Source: Dryomyza anilis
Taxonomy: Eukaryota > Arthropoda > Insecta > Diptera > Dryomyzidae
Direction of reading: 5' to 3'
Assembly (NCBI GenBank): GCA_951804985.1
Contig: OX638133.1
Coordinates: 67,739,867 to 67,803,866 of the forward strand
DNA: 64,000 bases
A model generated the notes under the pieces. It ran no database searches, was not told the origin of the DNA, and saw nothing but the letters and a program-made list of their open reading frames with translations. Both the position numbers and the translations under genes were made by a program. Below, in pieces: positions 51,001 to 57,000 of this stretch (position 1 is the stretch's first letter; each line of letters begins with the position of its first letter).

Positions 51001-54000
51001 TGCTGAAACGACTATGGAATTAATTGTATGGATTAAATATTTAATAATTAAATGAACAGAAAAAAACAAAGTGTTACATCAATACAATTAAATAATTTGT
51101 TGAAATGATGCTGCGCAACGTCACGATGCGAGCTTGCAGCAAATGTAGTTTGGACTATGCTCTAAATAACCATGCATATTTTTTTATTTATCAATTAATC
51201 CTAAATTTAAAAAAAATCTAAATTTTTCGAGTTATCTTAAAAATCTTAAAAATGTATTGGATTATTAGCACTCATTAGTATATTAAAATTAGACTGGACA
51301 ATTTAAAGAAAAATTGCATTTAATTTTTTTTGATAAATGATTTTTCCATAAACCTATATTCTAAGTAGTTGATAAAAACTGCTTAAAAATACTATTGCAA
51401 TTTTCTGAAAAAACGTTACGTAATAGAAAAAAACTGAGTATGCAGTCAAACTCAGCACCAGCGAATTATATAGAATTGATATATAATATATTGATATATG
51501 TCGTAGCCGCGGTAGCTCAGTGGTTAGTGCGTTGGACTGCGAGCCGAAAGGTCCCCGGTTCAAGTCTGGATTGGGGCTAACAACATCTTTTCATAGAAAC
51601 ATTTTTCTATACCGCGCTACCTCTCGGCAGTAAATGGCAAACCTCCGAGAGTAAAAACATTGCCTATGAAAAAGCTCTCACCCGCCGTTTGGATTCGGCA
51701 ATAAACTGTAGGTCCCACCACTTTGAGTACAAATATATCACGCACAGCTCAAAATGGTGAGAGAGCTCGGCCTAAGTTCTTATAGAACTGTAGTGCCAAA
51801 CTATTATTATTATATATGGGATGTTCATGTCAAAAATCGTGTTGGGTAGTGATATTAGACACATTGGTGGTCCAGTAACCGAGTACCACAGTGGAGCAAT
51901 ATCGTACTTTTTGCATGCAATCATTATTTTTATATTTTTTTTTTTTATTTTGTAGTTATGGTAAAAAGTTAAAATATTTTTGGAACTTTAGAGCATTTGT
52001 TGAACATATTGACATATATTTTATCAAAAATTGATACTGACTTTTGGTCAGTATCCAACTATATTTAATTTGAAAGAGAATTGCTATGGTAATTGCATAA
52101 TAACATAAAAATGCATATTTTCATTTGAAGGCTTGACAAGATCTAAACAAATACCTAATATTTTTGTTGTCTACCTTATCTACAAAATAAATGAAAAATA
52201 ATTTAAAAACTGATTTCATTGATATTCTCAAAACGTTCTGAAGAAGAAGTTGTGCAGAAGACCGCTGATGAGGAAGCTTGGCAGCTTCCGAAACAGCTGT
52301 ACGGTCAGCCAACAACGTTTTGTTTGTGTCAATTGTTGTTTGTTTCACTCCCCAGTACATAGCACTTTGCATCTGGCAAGACCTTGAGCCCGCAAAAACA
52401 ATATTTTTGCAATAACTCTATTTTAGGTCGAAAAACAAACAACAATTTCTGATTCTTATTTATCAACTACCACTATATGATAAATAACAATCATAACTAT
52501 TCAATTAATACTAATTCTATGTGAAACATGCCACTTACTATCCCTTTTTTTATCTTTAAATAACCATTTTTATTTCTCTACACATGATTTATGCAACACA
52601 GTGCCATTAATATTACAAACCACCTCGGACAGAAGAAACATTGATCGAAAACTAAAAAAAAAGGGCATGCTCTATCACAAACAGAGCATCAATCATATTA
52701 ATGTATAAATCGATTTTGTGTTTTTGTGTCATATGCTGACCATTGTTCCCACCAATAGTCCCACCAGTAAAACACGCAATAAATAATGTTGTAACGTGAC
52801 ATAACTGGTGCTGAAACGAAAGCTCGCCCAATCTAAATGGCACAAAGACGACACCAGGAAATAGGAAATTAAATTGTTGGAAAGGAAATCGAAATCAAGT
52901 TGATTCAAGATTCTTTTTATTTTGTCAAATATTTGTTAAAATTCTCGGCAATCGCTTTTGAAGGTTTGAATGTGTCTGAAAGACGACAGTTTTAAAGAAA
53001 GTGGTGAAAAGAGGACACACCCATAAATCATTTTTATAAATTATTGCGAGAAATTTATTTTAACATTAAATTGTATTTATTATCGGCAACTTATTTAGTT
53101 CATAATCATTCGTTGCTTAAAGTTTGGTAAATTTCAAAACTAGCTACGCAAACATTCTCTAATTAGATCCTATTCAAAAGTTTTCAATCGAACTTTTTTG
53201 GGAGTTGCACTAAAGTTCAAAAACATTGCAGTCGTGAATTCAAAAAATTTATTTTGTGTGTGTGCGTTCAAAGGATGCAGTGCAAACAGGCCAAATGGTG
53301 TTGTTTATTGGAAACAACGTTAGCGACCACATCCAACAGCAACAATATGTGATTATGTGGTTTACGTGTTTCCACGAATGCGATACTAAATAAAAAATGT
53401 ATTGGTTTTTTGTGTACTAAAATAAATAATGAAATTGAATGTAAACGTACGAATAAAAATATATACGTGTATAATGAATACACGCAGAGAAAATACACGA
53501 TTGTTAGTATCCAGTTAAAGAGAATCATGTTTTTGTGATTGTGGCAATCATGTGAAACATTGACAAAATCACGTCGATATAAATGTTTTGGAGCAAATAT
53601 ATTATATTACATAAATAATTTTTAAAATATATTAAGATAATAATATTGTAAATCCATCACATTCAAATTGAAACCACATGGTAGATAAATATCTAGCCAT
53701 CTGTCGAAGTTTTCTTGCCATTTCACGAAATCAAATCGATATCGAAAAGAAAAATAACACTAGACCACAAACTGAAGCTTTTTGAATTTATACGCAATCT
53801 TAGTATGATTTTCTGATGGACTTAAAGATTCTAATCACGACCTCGTACTCAAGTTTTTGAATTATTACACGCTGCAAAAAATAGAGCTCTCCCAAACATA
53901 ATTTTGCAGGCATTACATATAACTTTGGAGCTTAATACAAACAAAAGTATTATTTCTTTGCCAAACACTATTATAATAATAGCTAAACATATTTTTGATT

Positions 54001-57000
54001 TCGTTCAAACATTGCAAACACATATTATTGCAAACATATATATGTTTGAATGTGAAAAACATTTTCTTTACATGTAAACATATTGATGTTTACATTTCAT
54101 ATTAATGTTAAAAAAAACATAGTGTGACTAATTGATACATTTTTTTATTTTTATTATTATATATAACTATAAACTTAAACTATTTTTTTATTTATTACAC
54201 ATCTTTTATTTATACTCAATAATTTTATTTCCATCTATTGTTCCTATTTTGAACTCATTGATTACGGATCAATTGGATATTTCACAAACAGCAACTATCT
54301 GGTTTTAATAGTGATTGGCGGTACTTAAACAAATAGAACTTTTCAATCATATGAAAAGTAATAATGTGAGTGTTACTGAGTGCTAAAAATAGGCAGCGTT
54401 GTTATTGCTATTTCGTAATGCCAAACATACATATAATTAAAACGTACACTAAGAAAACAAGATGTTAATGAAAGTCTTGCAAATATCCTTTTAAATTTAC
54501 GCATTGTAGCAAATATTCAAACATTCCATAAGTTTCAATTAAGTTGCAGCAAAACTATTAATATTTTTTAAATATGACGTATATTCAGATATATGCCACA
54601 ACAGAGATATTTACAGCAAAACTTTTGAGGTATTTTGACATTTGACTACCATAAAAAAAGGAAAATGGCGTACATTTTCCTTACGCTCGATTTATCCACA
54701 ACAATGAAGTAAATCAAATGGTGTAAAAAAGTGCCAACTCAAATATTACATTTTAATGGTAAAAGTGAAAATAAAATATCCTGTGATTTAAATTAACAAA
54801 ACGTGATGGAAAATATTTCTTTTCAGAGTTTACTTTGATGACAGCATCGCCGGTCTATCTTGGTTCTTCTGCGAAGAAATCTCAAGTCGTTGTACAATTT
54901 TACCTTCGAAGAATTTAAAATGACGATGGCGATGTATAACCAGGATACTGTTTTAATTCTATAATAATTAAAAATACATTTGATTCATTTTCTTTCAATT
55001 CAATAAAAATTACTCTGCGAATTCTAATGGAGTACCTTTTCCAAATATTCATCAACTATCTTCCAATTTGTCAGATGTTTAATTGATGGTTGCTATACAT
55101 AATCGTAAATTTGAAAGATGGTTGCTAGAAATATTTATCGTATTTGACGGATGTTTGAGAGATGGTTGTCTCAAATACGATCTAAATAATTTGTAAATAA
55201 CTTGATATTTAAGGATGTGATATTTCTGTATAGTCATCCTTGTTTTCTTAGTGTAGTCATACTAATTCAATTATTTTTAAATTCGTTGTCACCCAAGAAT
55301 AAACAATTACATATAATTTAAAGAACCTTTTTTGATGTTGGATGTATTAAAAAGCTGAAATTACAATCATGCAAATATTAATATCTGATGACATATATTT
55401 GTTTCTACATAAAACCAGTGATATAAGCAATTTATGTTTAGATATCGTATAATAATATTTCAATCTGAACAAAATAATTATACAATTGAATTATAATGTA
55501 ATTAGATTTCACTCCTAATATTTATATGGTGATTTCAAATTACGTTATAATTATATTAAAACTTATTCAAACAAATCTTTTCTATCCATGTCGTTTAACA
55601 AAAATGTGTTACTTTTCGCGTTATTCTGTATATTTTTGACTTTACATTTTTCAGATTTAAGTTTTTGATATGATTTCTTTTGTATTTCATTAAGAATAAT
55701 AAGTACATCTTCAAAATCAGCGTTATAAATATATTACAGAATTGTTTTTTTTTTTTTCAATACAAAAAAACTAGGGGAGCCTGGCGTAAAGTAGGACACG
55801 TTTTGATTTTCTTCCAAAAAAAAAGTACATTTGAATAATTTTTAAATTCTTTTGAAGGGTCTATTCCATAGAATGGTTCATGTTCTAACTTTTTGCATTA
55901 ACTAAATATCATTTACATGCCTTTTAATTGATTGTTTTATTAGCTTTCAAGCCAGATCTCAACGGAGTTACTATTATTTCTTCGTTCTACAATTTTGACG
56001 AAAATGAGTTTTTGATGCAGAAATCTTCACTAATCACCACTGCATCTATAACATTAATTTAGAACCACAAAATTATTTCTATTTCTATATTTTCATTTTA
56101 ATAAATTGTCTATCTACATGAATGAATTTTTATGAATGAAATACTGTCCATCTCCACTAAATTTTTGCTTAAATGTTTATAATGACTATAAAAAATCGTT
56201 GCAGGTATGGAGAAGTATATATATTCTTCTTAAGCGTAATTTTATTAGTCAATTTCGTCATGTTCATCCGTCGTCTGGTCCATCCTAACTCACAGAGAAA
56301 CGATTAAATTTGAATGAAAAAGGATATGAAATCTATGTGAAAGCAATGAAAACGGTTAACGAGGAATGACGTCACATTTTCTCAATGGATATACGGAAAA
56401 CTAAGTTTTCAAAGATTTTTCCTATTCTAATATGAAGCCTTAATGGACGAAATTTGAATTTAGTCTCCACTGAGGAAATATAGCTTCTACCATTACCTTT
56501 ATGGTATTTCCAGACAAGATGTTTAGTGTTATTTTTTAAGAAAGTTTTCAGATATGTTAAGGATACCTATGATATTTACGAGGTCAATACACCCATATCC
56601 TCCGAAATATGATATTAGTTTAAATATTTAGGATACCATTCATGATTTTAAATTAACGATACAGAGTTAACTAGTTTTTTTTTATTTTAATCTTTAAAAA
56701 ACGTCGAGTTAGATTACGGAATATTAAGACCTTTAAGTATCATATACCTCGTGAACCGAAAATGGTAGAACAAAAATTAGTCGGTGAATTTTGTTTAGGT
56801 TACAACAGCATATAAAAAATTTAACAAATCGCTGATTCCAAGAATATTTTCTTACCTATCTCCACTACAATATTGTGCAATATGCTCTATCTGCACGTTT
56901 TTTCATAGACATTGATCACATTTGAAGAGCAATAATCTCTATCTACAATAGCACGATGAAGAGCGCGAAATTGCTGAATTTTTTGAATTGAATCATTTAA

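Noticed and set aside
51501..51575. tRNA gene
   Set aside because: Has A and B boxes, but the acceptor stem does not close properly and the sequence continues into a body shared with two other loci, so it is the head of a SINE.
52121..52372. Minus-strand ORF with an ACCGCTGATGAGGAAGC..CCGAAACAGC-like stretch
   Set aside because: Faintly reminiscent of the region after reverse transcriptase genes in Penelope-like elements, but no RT or GIY-YIG motif is present.
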